Notes under the pieces: generated by a model
The model's database searches: none
Seen by the model: only the letters and a program-made list of their open reading frames with translations
Told to the model about the DNA's origin: nothing
Shown: positions 1 to 9,190 of the stretch, one piece after another
How positions within the stretch are numbered: the first letter of the stretch is position 1
Layout of the letters: each line of letters begins with the position of its first letter
Position numbers and translations under genes: made by a program
From: Steroidobacter agaridevorans
Lineage (GTDB): Bacteria; Pseudomonadota; Gammaproteobacteria; Steroidobacterales; Steroidobacteraceae
NCBI RefSeq assembly: GCF_009932555.1
Contig: NZ_BLJO01000009.1
Span: forward strand, 178,575 to 242,574
Reading direction: 5' to 3'
DNA: 64,000 nt

Positions 1-2519
1 CAGACTTTGCCGTTCGGATCGGCCACGACATAGGCGCCTTCGCCGGTGGTCGTCACATACGTTCCGTCTTCGTTATCGACCAGCGTCTCGCCCTTGTGAT
101 CGATCATCTCCATGCTGCTGACGTAGCTCACAGCGCCGGTGATGGACAGATCGCCGTAATCCCAGGTGAGTTGCAGACGACCGCGATCCGCGGGGGTGCC
201 GCCGGCCGCGCTCAACACATAAGGTCCGTGCGTGCCGACGTATTCGAGTGTGCGACCGCCGGCATCGCGCTCGTAGTTCAGCACATGCGTCCACACGAGC
301 GCTGCCGTCAGTGCGCCGGCGCCGCCAAGCTCGAACCGCTGGCGCAAGTCGAAGTCGAGGCCGTCGGTGACGGTTTCGTTGGCGTTGACGTACGGCGCCG
401 AGATCGTGGCGAGATCGCCGAACTCGTCGTAATAGAGGGCCGAGTTCGGCAACAGACCCGGCCGCTGTGAGTTCGGCTCGCCGTTGGTGGGCAGATCGCC
501 CACGACCAGCGCCTGATCCGCCGAGACGATTTCATTTTCGCGATCGATCCGATAGTAGTCGACGGACACACTCGTCCCGTCGAGCGGCTCGTACACGACG
601 CCCAGTGTGTACGCCTTCGCTTCCTCGGGCTGCAGATCCGGATTGCCGATGGTGAGGATGCCGATGTTCGTGAAGCCGAACGATGCGCTGTTGCCGCTCT
701 CGGCCGGACCTGGCGCGCGAAAGGCTTCTTGATACGTGCCGCGCAGGAGCAGTTGTGAGATCGGCTTCAAAGTCACGCCCAGCTTGGGCGTGGTCGAGGA
801 ACCGTAGTCATCGTAATGATCGTAGCGCAGGGCCGCGTTGAGCCCGAGCCAGGATGTCACCGGCGCATCGACTTCGGTATAACCCGCGTAGACCTTGCGC
901 TCCTTCGAATATGCCGAGTAGCCGAGTCCGATGATGTCTCCGAGATCGGTGAAGGGCAGCGGCGGCGTATCGACTTCCTCGCGGCGCCACTCGCTGCCAA
1001 ACGCCACGCCGAGCGCGCCACCCGGCAAGTCGAGCAGCGAGCCTGAAATGCGCGCGTCCATCATCATTACCGAGCTCGTCGCCTCGCGCTCGAGCGTGGG
1101 TGATATCGCGCCGAGCAGCGCCTTCGAGTTGAGCGATGGATCGATACGGAATTCGCCGGAGTCGATCGCCGCCTGCAGCACCGAATGACGCACGTAACCG
1201 GTGCGCGTGTCGGTCAGTTTGCTGTCGATGTAACCGGCGCCGACGTCCCACTCCCACGCCTCGTTCAACTCGCCCCTGAGTCCCGCGATGCCGCGGAACA
1301 CTTCGGATTCGGTCTCGCCATTGCGTCCGCCGAGAGCCGTCGTCAGAAGACTCAGCGTGCGATTCACGCCCGTCGGATTGTCGGGATGGTCCGCCGGCAG
1401 CACCGTGGTGTGGACGACCGGGCTGGCCGGATCCGCGGGGTTGTACACGCCGCCGTCGCTGACGGTGCCGGGGGTGCCGATGGCCGTCACGTGCGAGGTG
1501 AAATATCCAAGCTCGGCGTAGCCTTCGAGCGAATCGGTGAAGCTCAGGCTGCCTCGCGCGAGCGCATTCAGGCGCTCGACTTCCGGTGCGATCTGGACGT
1601 AGTCGATGGTATCGAACACGCACATGCCGGTCGCGCTCGAGGTCTCGGGGCACGGCAGCAGATTGATACGTTGCTCGAGGGTGCCGCCGGGAACGCGGAC
1701 CGAGCCGTACGGCGTGCTGGCGGCGAACGACGGGATGCCGGGCGAGAAGTTGCCGCGGCCGGCCGCCGGAGCGCCGAGGCGATTGTCGAAAAAGCCGAAG
1801 CTGCGCAGATCGTGCGTGCCGAGGAAGCCGCCACGATCGCCTTGCGCGATCTCGCCTTCCCGCAGTCCCTCGACCGCCGCGTACGTGCTGTAACGATCGC
1901 CGGTGGAGCCGCCCATGACGGATAGCCGATAGCTTTCGCCGTCGCCTCGTTGCGTGATGCCGCTCTCGGCCGAGACGGCGACGCCGTCGAACTTCTCGCG
2001 CAGGATGATGTTCACGACGCCCGCCACGGCGTCAGACCCGTAAATCGCCGAGCCGCCGTCCTTCAGCACTTCGACGCGTTCGACGGCGTCGAACGGAATC
2101 GAGTTCAGGTCGACGAACGTGCGGACGCCGTCATCGGCGAGTCCATAGGTCGCCATGCGCCGGCCATTGACGAGCACCAGCGTTGAATTTACGCCCAGCC
2201 CGCGCAGGGAGATTGCGGCGGAGCCCGCGGCGAAGCCGCCCGTCGCCGCCGTTGGAATCGAGCCCTGGTTGTCCGCCTGAATCACGGTGCGGATCACATC
2301 GGCGATATTCGTCGCGCCGGTGCGCTCGATGTCCGCGCGATCTACGACCTGGACTGGCGAAGCCGTTTCGTCATTGACGCGCCGGATGCGCGAGCCGGTG
2401 ACGACGATCTCCTGAATCGATGGGTCCTGCGCCTGTGCAGGTGTCGTGGTCGCAAAGCCTGCGCCGGCTAGCAACGCGCACTGAATAGCGAGTTTCAGCG
2501 AACGTGATGTTGTATCCAT
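1..2519 (-). CDS. TonB-dependent outer membrane receptor (3' end outside window)
   Basis: An open frame runs from the ATG at 2519 to the window edge, giving 839 codons without a stop. It starts with a signal peptide (about residues 1-31, ending near PAQAQ), followed at once by a TonB-box-like stretch (SIQEIVVTGSRIRR) and a plug domain with typical phrases (AAISLRGLG, TLVLVNGRR, RVEVLKDGGSAIYGSDAVAG). The rest alternates in the way of a 22-strand beta barrel. There is no N-terminal STN domain, so this is a plain importer rather than a signalling receptor. A strong Shine-Dalgarno (AGGGGAG) sits before the start. The substrate cannot be read from sequence. The C-terminal barrel strands, probably 100 or more residues, lie outside the window. 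It is divergent from the sigma factor/kinase pair, which may regulate it. Confidence 0.93.
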   Translation of the reverse strand, partial: MDTTSRSLKLAIQCALLAGAGFATTTPAQAQDPSIQEIVVTGSRIRRVNDETASPVQVVDRADIERTGATNIADVIRTVIQADNQGSIPTAATGGFAAGSAAISLRGLGVNSTLVLVNGRRMATYGLADDGVRTFVDLNSIPFDAVERVEVLKDGGSAIYGSDAVAGVVNIILREKFDGVAVSAESGITQRGDGESYRLSVMGGSTGDRYSTYAAVEGLREGEIAQGDRGGFLGTHDLRSFGFFDNRLGAPAAGRGNFSPGIPSFAASTPYGSVRVPGGTLEQRINLLPCPETSSATGMCVFDTIDYVQIAPEVERLNALARGSLSFTDSLEGYAELGYFTSHVTAIGTPGTVSDGGVYNPADPASPVVHTTVLPADHPDNPTGVNRTLSLLTTALGGRNGETESEVFRGIAGLRGELNEAWEWDVGAGYIDSKLTDTRTGYVRHSVLQAAIDSGEFRIDPSLNSKALLGAISPTLEREATSSVMMMDARISGSLLDLPGGALGVAFGSEWRREEVDTPPLPFTDLGDIIGLGYSAYSKERKVYAGYTEVDAPVTSWLGLNAALRYDHYDDYGSSTTPKLGVTLKPISQLLLRGTYQEAFRAPGPAESGNSASFGFTNIGILTIGNPDLQPEEAKAYTLGVVYEPLDGTSVSVDYYRIDRENEIVSADQALVVGDLPTNGEPNSQRPGLLPNSALYYDEFGDLATISAPYVNANETVTDGLDFDLRQRFELGGAGALTAALVWTHVLNYERDAGGRTLEYVGTHGPYVLSAAGGTPADRGRLQLTWDYGDLSITGAVSYVSSMEMIDHKGETLVDNEDGTYVTTTGEGAYVVADPNGKV

Positions 2520-2539
2520 GCTGCTCCCCTTTTTTTGCG

Positions 2540-2616
2540 TGACCGATATCTAGGTCAGCGCAAACGGGGTGCGAATCGGCTCATACATTTTTCTGCCGCC
2601 GCGTGAGCCGATTTGC
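2540..2616. promoter_or_regulatory. Divergent intergenic region with two inverted repeats
   Basis: The 196 bases between the receptor start (2519) and the sigma factor start (2716) hold two palindromes. A short one, TGACC-8-GGTCA, is at 2540-2557. A long one has 13-base arms at 2571-2583 and 2604-2616, with 12 of 13 positions pairing (core AATCGGCTCA/TGAGCCGATT) and a 20-base spacer. They lie where promoters for both divergent genes are expected, so operators or a leader hairpin are the natural readings. No regulator is identified. Confidence 0.5.
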
Positions 2617-2715
2617 CGATGGTTTACGCTTACGCCCCTTGGACGAGGAGCCGCCGCGCCCCGTGCGCGCGTCCATGGCATAATTTCAATCGCTCGCTCC
2701 TGGCTGGATGCCCCG

Positions 2716-3351
2716 ATGCCCAATTCCGCACTTGGCGTGACCCAATTGCTCGCGCATTGGCGCGGCGGCGACGCCGCCGCCCTCCCGCAGTTGATGACGC
2801 TGCTTTATCAGGAACTTCGCTCCATGGCGCATGACCACGTACGCCGTGAGCGACGCGATCACACGTTGCAGGGGACTGCGCTCGTGAACGAAGCATTCGT
2901 GCGACTGATCAACCTGGAATCGGTGAGCGTGAAAGACCGCGCACACTTCTTCGCCGTCGCATCCACGGTCATGCGCCGGATTCTGGTGGACTACGCACGC
3001 GCGCGTCTGAGCGCAAAGCGCGGCGGCGAAGCGCAACGGATTTCGAGCGATGCACTCGAAGACGCAAACGCCCACCGCCCGCACGAGGATGCGCAGCCTT
3101 CCTCAGTTGACGATGACGTGCCGCTCATCGACATGCGTGCAAGCGAGGAAATCAGTGCGCTGGACAATCTGCTGTCACGGCTGGCGACGCTCGATCAACG
3201 GCAGGCACAAGTTGTGGAAATGCGTTACTTCGGCGGGCTCACGGTAGAACAGACCGCGCAAGCGCTTGCCATCTCCGAAGCCACAGTCAAACGCGAGTGG
3301 GTAGCGGCGCGCGCGTGGCTGCGGCGCGAACTGGCGCGGACAGAACAATGA
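2716..3351 (+). CDS. ECF sigma factor, Sig-70_X6 type
   Basis: A 211-residue sigma-70 family protein. Region 2 is visible as LLYQELRSMAHDHV and ALVNEAFVRLI near the N-terminus, and region 4 as LDQRQAQVVEMRYFGGLT followed by a helix-turn-helix (VEQTAQALAISEATVKREW). The wording matches the Sigma70_ECF/TIGR02999 family, which typically sits beside Ser/Thr kinases instead of classical anti-sigma factors. I chose the ATG at 2716, because the longer frame starting at 2569 adds about 49 residues with no family resemblance. Its stop overlaps the kinase start as ATGA, so the two are translationally coupled. The divergent receptor is a plausible target. No promoter consensus for it was recognised. Confidence 0.9.
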   Translation: MPNSALGVTQLLAHWRGGDAAALPQLMTLLYQELRSMAHDHVRRERRDHTLQGTALVNEAFVRLINLESVSVKDRAHFFAVASTVMRRILVDYARARLSAKRGGEAQRISSDALEDANAHRPHEDAQPSSVDDDVPLIDMRASEEISALDNLLSRLATLDQRQAQVVEMRYFGGLTVEQTAQALAISEATVKREWVAARAWLRRELARTEQ

Positions 3352-5885
3352 CACCCGATCACTGGCGCCGAGTGAAAGCACTCCTGTGCGATGCGCTCGA
3401 GCAGGAGCCCCATTCGCGCGAAGCATGGCTTGAACAGGCCTGCGGCGATGATGAGGAGTTACGTTGTGAGGTGCGCTCGCTGATCGCCGCGCACGACGGA
3501 CCGCCGAGCTTCATCGACTCACCCGCGATCGAACACGCCCCACTGGCGCCGCTGGTGCGACCGCAGTGGATCGGACGAACGGTCGGGCGCTATCGCATCC
3601 TCGAAGAAATTGGCCGCGGTGGTATGAGCGTGGTCTTCCGCGCGGCGCGTAGCGAAGAACAGTTCGAACATGAAGTCGCTATCAAGCTGCTCCATCCGAG
3701 CCACGATAACGACATTCTCATGCGTCGCTTTCGCGCGGAGCGCCAGATGCTCGCGCGCCTGAGTCACCCGAACATCGCGCATCTTCTCGACGGTGGGACA
3801 ACCGAAGACGGCGTGCCATACCTCGTCATGGAGTACATCCGAGGCGAGCCTGTCGATGTGTATTGCAATCGCCGCCAACTCGATCTCACCGCGCGACTGC
3901 GGCTGTTTCACACGCTGTGCGACGCCGTGCATTACGTGCATCGCCATCTGATGGTTCACGGCGATCTGAAGTGCAGTAATGTACTGGTGAACGAGGACGG
4001 CGTCGTCAAGCTGCTCGACTTCGGCATCGCGCGCTTACTCGATCCCACCGACGGCTACGCGCACGCGCATACCACGCGTACGGTGGCGCTCACACCGGAA
4101 TCCGCGAGTCCCGAGCAGATTCGCGGTGAACCGCTGACCACCGCAAGCGACGTTTATGCGCTCGGCGTGCTGCTGTATCGGTTGTTGACCGGCCAGCCCG
4201 TGTATCGACCGCTCTCCGACGCCTACTACGATGTGGCGCGCCTGATCTGCGAACGGGAGCCGCGCCGTCCGAGCATCGTCGTGCAGGACGTCGCAAATGC
4301 GCCCGCCACGACTGCACAGTTGCGCGGCGATCTCGACACCATCATTCTGAAGGCGCTGAACAAGGATCCCGAGCGTCGTTACGCCTCGGTGGAACAGCTG
4401 TCGCAGGATATCGCCTGGCATCTGGGCGGCTTTCCGGTCCTGGCCGCACCCGATAGCGTCCGCTACCGAGTGCGCAAATTCGTCGGGCGCAATCGCACGC
4501 TCGTAGCCGCCGCGGTCATGCTCGCTCTCTCCCTGATCGCAGGCATCGTCGCGACCGGCTGGCAGGCGCATCGCGCCGAGCGCGAGCGTCAGCGCGCCGA
4601 GCGTCACTTCGATGACGTACGCAGCCTGGCGCAGACATTCATGGTGGACGTGCACGATTCAATCACGTCGCTTCCCGGAACATTGCCCGCGCGTGAACGA
4701 ATCATCGGTCATTCGCTGCGCTATCTCGACGCGCTCGCGCAGGAAAACACCAGCGATCCGCAAGTGCAACGAGATCTGGCGCGGGCCTACGAGCGCGTCG
4801 GCGACTTGCAGAGCGATTTCCTCGCCTCGAATCTACAGAACAACGAGACTGCGATCGCGAGCTATCGCAAGGCATGGGAGCTGCGCGCTGCTCTGTGGGA
4901 GCAGGGAGCGCGCGACCAAACGATGCTGCGCGAACGGCTGGTGGTGAGTCTCAAGCTCGCGCAGTACAGTCAGTCCAATCGGTTGATGGACGAGGCCGCA
5001 CGCTATGCGTCCGAGGCGCTCGAGCTCGCCAGTGCGCTCACGCAGCGGGCCGACGCAACCGCAGATGATTCTCGCCTGCTAGGGACCGTACATGTCGTGC
5101 AAGGCGCGTTGCGCGCGATGAACGGTGAGCTCGATGAAGGCGTCGGCCAGATCAATCGTGGCGCGAGCATCCTCGAGCAGATTATTCGAGACGGCGATAC
5201 CGGCATCAAAGTTCGCCGCAATCTCGCGGGCGCCTACAGCCGCAGCGCTGACCTGTTGACGCACATCGGCGGCCGGCATGAGCCCGCCTATGCACTGCAC
5301 ATGCGCTCGCTGGACATTTACGAATCGCTGGTACGCGACCATCCACTTGACGCCGAGTTACGCAAGGAAGCAGCGTACGTGCTGATGGATGCCGGCGAAG
5401 CGGCGGCGCATACAGGGCGCGCGGCGGAAGGTTTGCGCAGACGGCAAGAGGCCGTCGATCGTCTGCGAGCGCTGTCGGATGCGGATCCCGAGCGTGAAGA
5501 ACTGCGCTTCACGCTGGGGTGGGCGCTGGGGGATCTCGCCGATTCGTTGAAGGATCACCGCCGCACCGCCGATGCGACCCGAAGTCTGGAGGAAGCGCAG
5601 TCGTTGCTCGGCGCTCTTTCGGGTGCGCGCGCCGATCGCCTCAACAACACCCAGTTCCTCATCGGTATGAACGACATGAAACTGGGCCAGCTGCTGATAT
5701 CACAAGCCGATGGCGCGAGCGGCGCTTCGCGGAAAAAATTGCTGCTGGAGGCGTGTACGTTATTGCACAAAGCGGAGCAGGTGTTCATCGCTGCGAACAG
5801 CGATGCAGTACTCGCCGCCGAGGCCGCTCAACACCTGCGCTCGGTGCAAACGGCGGTGCCCAAATGCGCGAGCACGTCGAGCTAG
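3348..5885 (+). CDS. Membrane Ser/Thr protein kinase with C-terminal helical repeats
   Basis: An 845-residue Hanks-type kinase. The glycine loop is GRGGMS (about residue 89), the ATP lysine lies in VAIKLL (about 113), the catalytic Asp in HGDLKCSN (about 203) and the metal Asp in LLDFG (about 224). The usual HRD motif reads HGD, so it belongs to the non-RD kinases, which often do not depend on activation-loop phosphorylation. A single membrane helix (about residues 385-403) is followed by about 430 residues of TPR-like helices, probably periplasmic. It overlaps the upstream sigma gene by four bases. This architecture is common for kinases paired with Sig-70_X6 sigma factors and suggests phosphorylation control of that sigma. 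The stop codon lies in a GCTAGC palindrome shared with the stop of the convergent MFS gene. Confidence 0.93.
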   Translation: MTPDHWRRVKALLCDALEQEPHSREAWLEQACGDDEELRCEVRSLIAAHDGPPSFIDSPAIEHAPLAPLVRPQWIGRTVGRYRILEEIGRGGMSVVFRAARSEEQFEHEVAIKLLHPSHDNDILMRRFRAERQMLARLSHPNIAHLLDGGTTEDGVPYLVMEYIRGEPVDVYCNRRQLDLTARLRLFHTLCDAVHYVHRHLMVHGDLKCSNVLVNEDGVVKLLDFGIARLLDPTDGYAHAHTTRTVALTPESASPEQIRGEPLTTASDVYALGVLLYRLLTGQPVYRPLSDAYYDVARLICEREPRRPSIVVQDVANAPATTAQLRGDLDTIILKALNKDPERRYASVEQLSQDIAWHLGGFPVLAAPDSVRYRVRKFVGRNRTLVAAAVMLALSLIAGIVATGWQAHRAERERQRAERHFDDVRSLAQTFMVDVHDSITSLPGTLPARERIIGHSLRYLDALAQENTSDPQVQRDLARAYERVGDLQSDFLASNLQNNETAIASYRKAWELRAALWEQGARDQTMLRERLVVSLKLAQYSQSNRLMDEAARYASEALELASALTQRADATADDSRLLGTVHVVQGALRAMNGELDEGVGQINRGASILEQIIRDGDTGIKVRRNLAGAYSRSADLLTHIGGRHEPAYALHMRSLDIYESLVRDHPLDAELRKEAAYVLMDAGEAAAHTGRAAEGLRRRQEAVDRLRALSDADPEREELRFTLGWALGDLADSLKDHRRTADATRSLEEAQSLLGALSGARADRLNNTQFLIGMNDMKLGQLLISQADGASGASRKKLLLEACTLLHKAEQVFIAANSDAVLAAEAAQHLRSVQTAVPKCASTSS

Positions 5886-7159
5886 CCGGGTGCCGCCTCG
5901 CTCTGTGCGGCCACGTCGAGCACGATGGTCTGACTGGCGCGCCACAGATGCCATGCAGCCCACAGGTGGCCAGGACAGAAGATAATCAGTGCATAGCGCA
6001 GCGATTCCTCGCCGGCCCAGGGCCGTAATGCATCGCTCAACGCGCCTGCAGCCAGCGGCCCCAAGCCCATCCCGACCAGATTCCCGATGAAATAGAGAAG
6101 CGCAAGCGACATTGCGCGCATGTGCGAGGGAACCAGTGTTTGAATGGTCGCGAGTATCGGCCCCTGGCACATGTTGCCGACGATCGTGCCGATCGCGAGC
6201 AACGCGAACGCGACATAGTGACTGGCGACGAGGTAGGCCGCTCCCACGAAAACGGTGTAGGCCGAGAACATGACGACGACGCCGATCAGCTGCAACTGTT
6301 CGTTGTTGGCGGCATAGCGGGCGCCCCACTCGCCGCCCAGCCAGGTACCCAGCAGCGCCCCAGCGCCGAAGACCAGCGCCAGCCAGGCGCCCGCTGCTCC
6401 GCTGTCGAGGCCGTGAATGCGGATAAAGAAGATTGCCTGCCAATGGAACAGCGCATAAGAACAGAAATACCAGACACAGATGAACAGGCACAGCTGTCGG
6501 AACGTGGAGTTGCCGAACAATGTTACAAACGCAGTCCGAAGGCTGGGCGCGGCTGCTTGTGACATCGGCGTCACCGATTGATCGCGACGTGAGCGCGGCT
6601 CCTGCAACGTCAGTGCGGCGAGCAAAGCGAGCGCAAGCCCGGGAACACCGATGAGAACCAGCGTCATGCGCCAGCCATAGGCCTCGTTCAACCATCCTGC
6701 CGCAAAGTAGCCCACCAACAGCGCGATGGGCAGACCGAGCATATAGATGGCGGAGGCGCGTGGCCGTTCGACTCGCGAAAAGGTGTCACCGAGCAGCGAA
6801 TACGCCGGCGGCATGCAGCCGCCCTCCGCCGCCGCGACAGCGATGCGGATCAGGAGCAACTCTGTGTAGTTCCGCGCCATGCCGCTCAAGGCCACCGCCG
6901 CGCTCCAGATGGCCGCCGTCACCGAAATGATCAGCACCCGATTGCCTCGGTCGGCCCAGCGAGCGACGGGAATCCCCATGATCGAGTAGAACAGTGCGAA
7001 CCCCAGGCCGCTGAGCAGACCGACCTGGGTATCGTTGAGATCGAGGCTCGACTGGACGTCCTGCATCACCACGCCGAGCACGACCCGATCGAGATAGTGC
7101 GAGGCCATGATGGCCATCAGCACGAACAGCAGATAACGCTTGTAGGCCGCCTGTTGCAC
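5882..7159 (-). CDS. MFS transporter at the end of the NRPS operon
   Basis: A 425-residue protein with about 12 hydrophobic segments and the MFS motif PVARWADRGNR after the second helix. The family resembles spinster-like/sugar-phosphate-type MFS carriers. It begins with a GTG at 7159, 25 bases after the E1 beta stop, and ends inside the palindrome that also holds the kinase stop. As the last gene of the NRPS operon it is the best candidate exporter for the product, though import cannot be excluded. It is clearly related to the MFS protein encoded at 19224-20570: both start MQQ..YK.YLL and share the run LNDTQ.G, the motif above and an AERPRA/VERPRA stretch. The two probably arose by duplication and may handle similar molecules. 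Confidence 0.9.
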   Translation of the reverse strand: MQQAAYKRYLLFVLMAIMASHYLDRVVLGVVMQDVQSSLDLNDTQVGLLSGLGFALFYSIMGIPVARWADRGNRVLIISVTAAIWSAAVALSGMARNYTELLLIRIAVAAAEGGCMPPAYSLLGDTFSRVERPRASAIYMLGLPIALLVGYFAAGWLNEAYGWRMTLVLIGVPGLALALLAALTLQEPRSRRDQSVTPMSQAAAPSLRTAFVTLFGNSTFRQLCLFICVWYFCSYALFHWQAIFFIRIHGLDSGAAGAWLALVFGAGALLGTWLGGEWGARYAANNEQLQLIGVVVMFSAYTVFVGAAYLVASHYVAFALLAIGTIVGNMCQGPILATIQTLVPSHMRAMSLALLYFIGNLVGMGLGPLAAGALSDALRPWAGEESLRYALIIFCPGHLWAAWHLWRASQTIVLDVAAQSEAAPG

Positions 7160-7184
7160 GATGATTGCCCGCCGGTCGCCGCAG

Positions 7185-8177
7185 CTACAGCAGCGGCATC
7201 GCCGTCTTGATCTTGTGACTCCGGCACAGCGTTCGGGCAGCAGCGGCGATGCCCTCCGCCGTTGGATACATCAGACGCTCGAGATCCGGGCTGAAAGGCA
7301 CCGGCACATCGGGCGCAGTCAGGCGCACGATGGGTCCTTTCAGAAATTCAAACGCGCTCTGTGCAACCGTAGCCGCCACTTCCGAAGCGACACTGCAAGT
7401 TCCCGGAGCAGGATCGACGACCAGCAGGCGGCCGGTTTTGGCCACCGATGCAATGACCGTCTGTCGATCCATCGGGACGACCGTGCGCAGGTCCACCACA
7501 TCTGCGGAAATGCCCTCTTTGGCAAGCATCTCCGCGGCCTCCAACGATCGATGCACGGCCGCTGCCAGGGCGACAATGGTCAGGTCCGTGCCGCTGCGCT
7601 TCACTTCAGCCACGCCGAGCGGCACCGTGTAGTCGCCCTCGGGAACCTCGCCTGCCGTTCCAAGCAGCGACCAGTCATCGAAACACAAGACGGGATTGCG
7701 ATCTCGAATCGCCGACTTCAACAAGCCTTTGGCGTCGAACGGCGTGGAGGGAATGATGATCTTCAGTCCCGGAATCTGCGCAAAGATGGCCCATGGACGG
7801 TCCGAGTGATGTGCGGCCGTCGCGATCCCATAAGAGACGGTCGCTCGCATCACCAACGGCACGCTCGCCTGACCGCCGAACATGTAGCGGCTCTTCGCCG
7901 CCTGGTTCGCGATCTGATCCATCGCCGAATATAGAAATGTCGAGAACGCGCCTTCGATCACCGGGCGCATCCCGGTCAAAGCCGCGCCGATGCCGGCCCC
8001 GAAGAAACCGGCTTCGGAGATCGGCGTGCTGCGAATCCGCTCCCGACCCAACTCCTCGACCACATCTTCATAAGGATAGCGCTGCACGTCTTCGCCCATC
8101 ACGAAGACCCGAGGGTCGCTCCTGATCTCTTCGAGAATGGCCTGCCTGGCGGCTTCGGCGTATGTGATTCTGGGCAC
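7185..8177 (-). CDS. 2-oxoacid dehydrogenase E1 component, beta subunit (NRPS operon)
   Basis: A 330-residue transketolase-type beta subunit of the pyruvate/acetoin/branched-chain 2-oxoacid dehydrogenase family. Typical phrases are VFVMGEDVQRYP, RIRSTPISEAGFFGAGIGAA, SDRPWAIFAQIPGLKII and the C-terminal transketolase domain ending VPFSPDLERLMYP. With the alpha subunit directly upstream (23-base gap) it should form an alpha2beta2 thiamine-diphosphate enzyme. No E2 acyltransferase or E3 gene is present in the operon. Sitting between NRPS genes and an exporter, it more likely supplies an acyl building block than feeds central metabolism. The precedent is the NapB/NapD and QncN/QncL proteins of tetrahydroisoquinoline antibiotics, which make a two-carbon starter. 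A second, related pair lies at 27410-29429. Confidence 0.9.
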   Translation of the reverse strand: MPRITYAEAARQAILEEIRSDPRVFVMGEDVQRYPYEDVVEELGRERIRSTPISEAGFFGAGIGAALTGMRPVIEGAFSTFLYSAMDQIANQAAKSRYMFGGQASVPLVMRATVSYGIATAAHHSDRPWAIFAQIPGLKIIIPSTPFDAKGLLKSAIRDRNPVLCFDDWSLLGTAGEVPEGDYTVPLGVAEVKRSGTDLTIVALAAAVHRSLEAAEMLAKEGISADVVDLRTVVPMDRQTVIASVAKTGRLLVVDPAPGTCSVASEVAATVAQSAFEFLKGPIVRLTAPDVPVPFSPDLERLMYPTAEGIAAAARTLCRSHKIKTAMPLL

Positions 8178-8200
8178 GCGTCGTTACTCCATTGAGCGTT

Positions 8201-9190
8201 TCAAGCGAAGACATCCTCGTACAGCGCTTCCGGCTGCGGCGGCGGACTTTCCAGCGCGAACTGCAACGCTGCGCTCACTTCTGTGCGCACTTCAGACTGC
8301 AAGCGCTCGAAGTCCGCCTCTGTCAGTTTTCCGTCCCGGCGCAGGCGCGCAGCGAAGATGTCGATCGGATCCCTCGCCCGCCACTGAGCGATCTCCGCTT
8401 CGCTCCGATAAGTTGGCGCCTTGAAAGCGTTCCCGAACTCTTGATGCTCGCAGTAGCGATAGGTTTTCGCTTCGACGAGCGTTGGACCCTCGCCCGCCCG
8501 CGCGCGAGCCACGGCAGTCGCCACGCAATCGTGAACCTGCCACGCGTCTTGTCCGTCGACCGTCACGCCGGGGATGTTGTAGGCGACAGCGCGTTGCGCG
8601 ATATCGACGATGGGAGTCGTTTCATCCTGAGCCGTGAACAACGCATACGCATTGTTCTCACAAAGGAAAATCACCGGCAGCTTCCAGATCGCCGCCAGGT
8701 TCAATGCTTCGTGGAACGGCCCGCAGTTGGCGGCGCCATCGCCGAAGAAACAGAGGCAAACCTGATCGGTTCGTCGCAAGCGCGCACTCAACCCGGCGCC
8801 GACAGCAACAGGCATCAGCGAGCCGACGATTCCCGACTCGCCGAGACTGCCTGCGGAGAAGTCGGCCAGGTGCATCGAGCCGCCTTTGCCACGACACACA
8901 CCCGTGCGCTTGCCGAAGAGCTCAGCCATCAGTGGCGCGAGCTGCACGCCTTTTCCTATCGGATGGCCATGCGAGCGGTGGTTGCCCGTCATGTAGTCGT
9001 CGTTACGCAGAGCCATGCAGGCGCCGACGATCTCGCCTTCCTGGCCGATGCAATTGTGCAACGGTCCGACCAGATTGCTTCTCTGCAGAGCGGCGCACTC
9101 TTCGAAGTGACGAATGCGAAGCATCCGACGCAGCATCTCTCGGAGCTGCACCTCGTCCAGTGGCTGTGCGGATCCAACTTTGCCTGTCAT
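8201..9190 (-). CDS. 2-oxoacid dehydrogenase E1 component, alpha subunit (NRPS operon)
   Basis: A 329-residue alpha subunit. The thiamine-diphosphate motif is visible as FFGDGAAN followed by EALNLAAIWKLPVIFLCENN, and GNHRSHGHPIGKG and GKGGSMHLAD are further family signatures. The start codon overlaps the stop of the reductase-terminated NRPS by four bases, which ties it to peptide synthesis by translational coupling. The loop after KTYRYC reads EHQEFGN instead of the GHS-type loop usual in pyruvate and acetoin dehydrogenases. The second alpha subunit in the window has a comparable EHQVGLF, so the two belong to one divergent subgroup whose substrate I cannot name. Expected reaction: decarboxylation of a 2-oxoacid and transfer of the acyl or hydroxyacyl group to a lipoyl carrier. 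Confidence 0.9.
   Translation of the reverse strand: MTGKVGSAQPLDEVQLREMLRRMLRIRHFEECAALQRSNLVGPLHNCIGQEGEIVGACMALRNDDYMTGNHRSHGHPIGKGVQLAPLMAELFGKRTGVCRGKGGSMHLADFSAGSLGESGIVGSLMPVAVGAGLSARLRRTDQVCLCFFGDGAANCGPFHEALNLAAIWKLPVIFLCENNAYALFTAQDETTPIVDIAQRAVAYNIPGVTVDGQDAWQVHDCVATAVARARAGEGPTLVEAKTYRYCEHQEFGNAFKAPTYRSEAEIAQWRARDPIDIFAARLRRDGKLTEADFERLQSEVRTEVSAALQFALESPPPQPEALYEDVFA

Noticed and set aside
808-1653. 281-codon frame on the minus strand within the first receptor
   Set aside because: It is Arg-rich and out of frame with the clear TonB receptor reading, so it is a shadow frame.
2574-2613. The long inverted repeat as a rho-independent terminator
   Set aside because: It has no T run after the stem and sits in a divergent promoter region, where no transcript ends.
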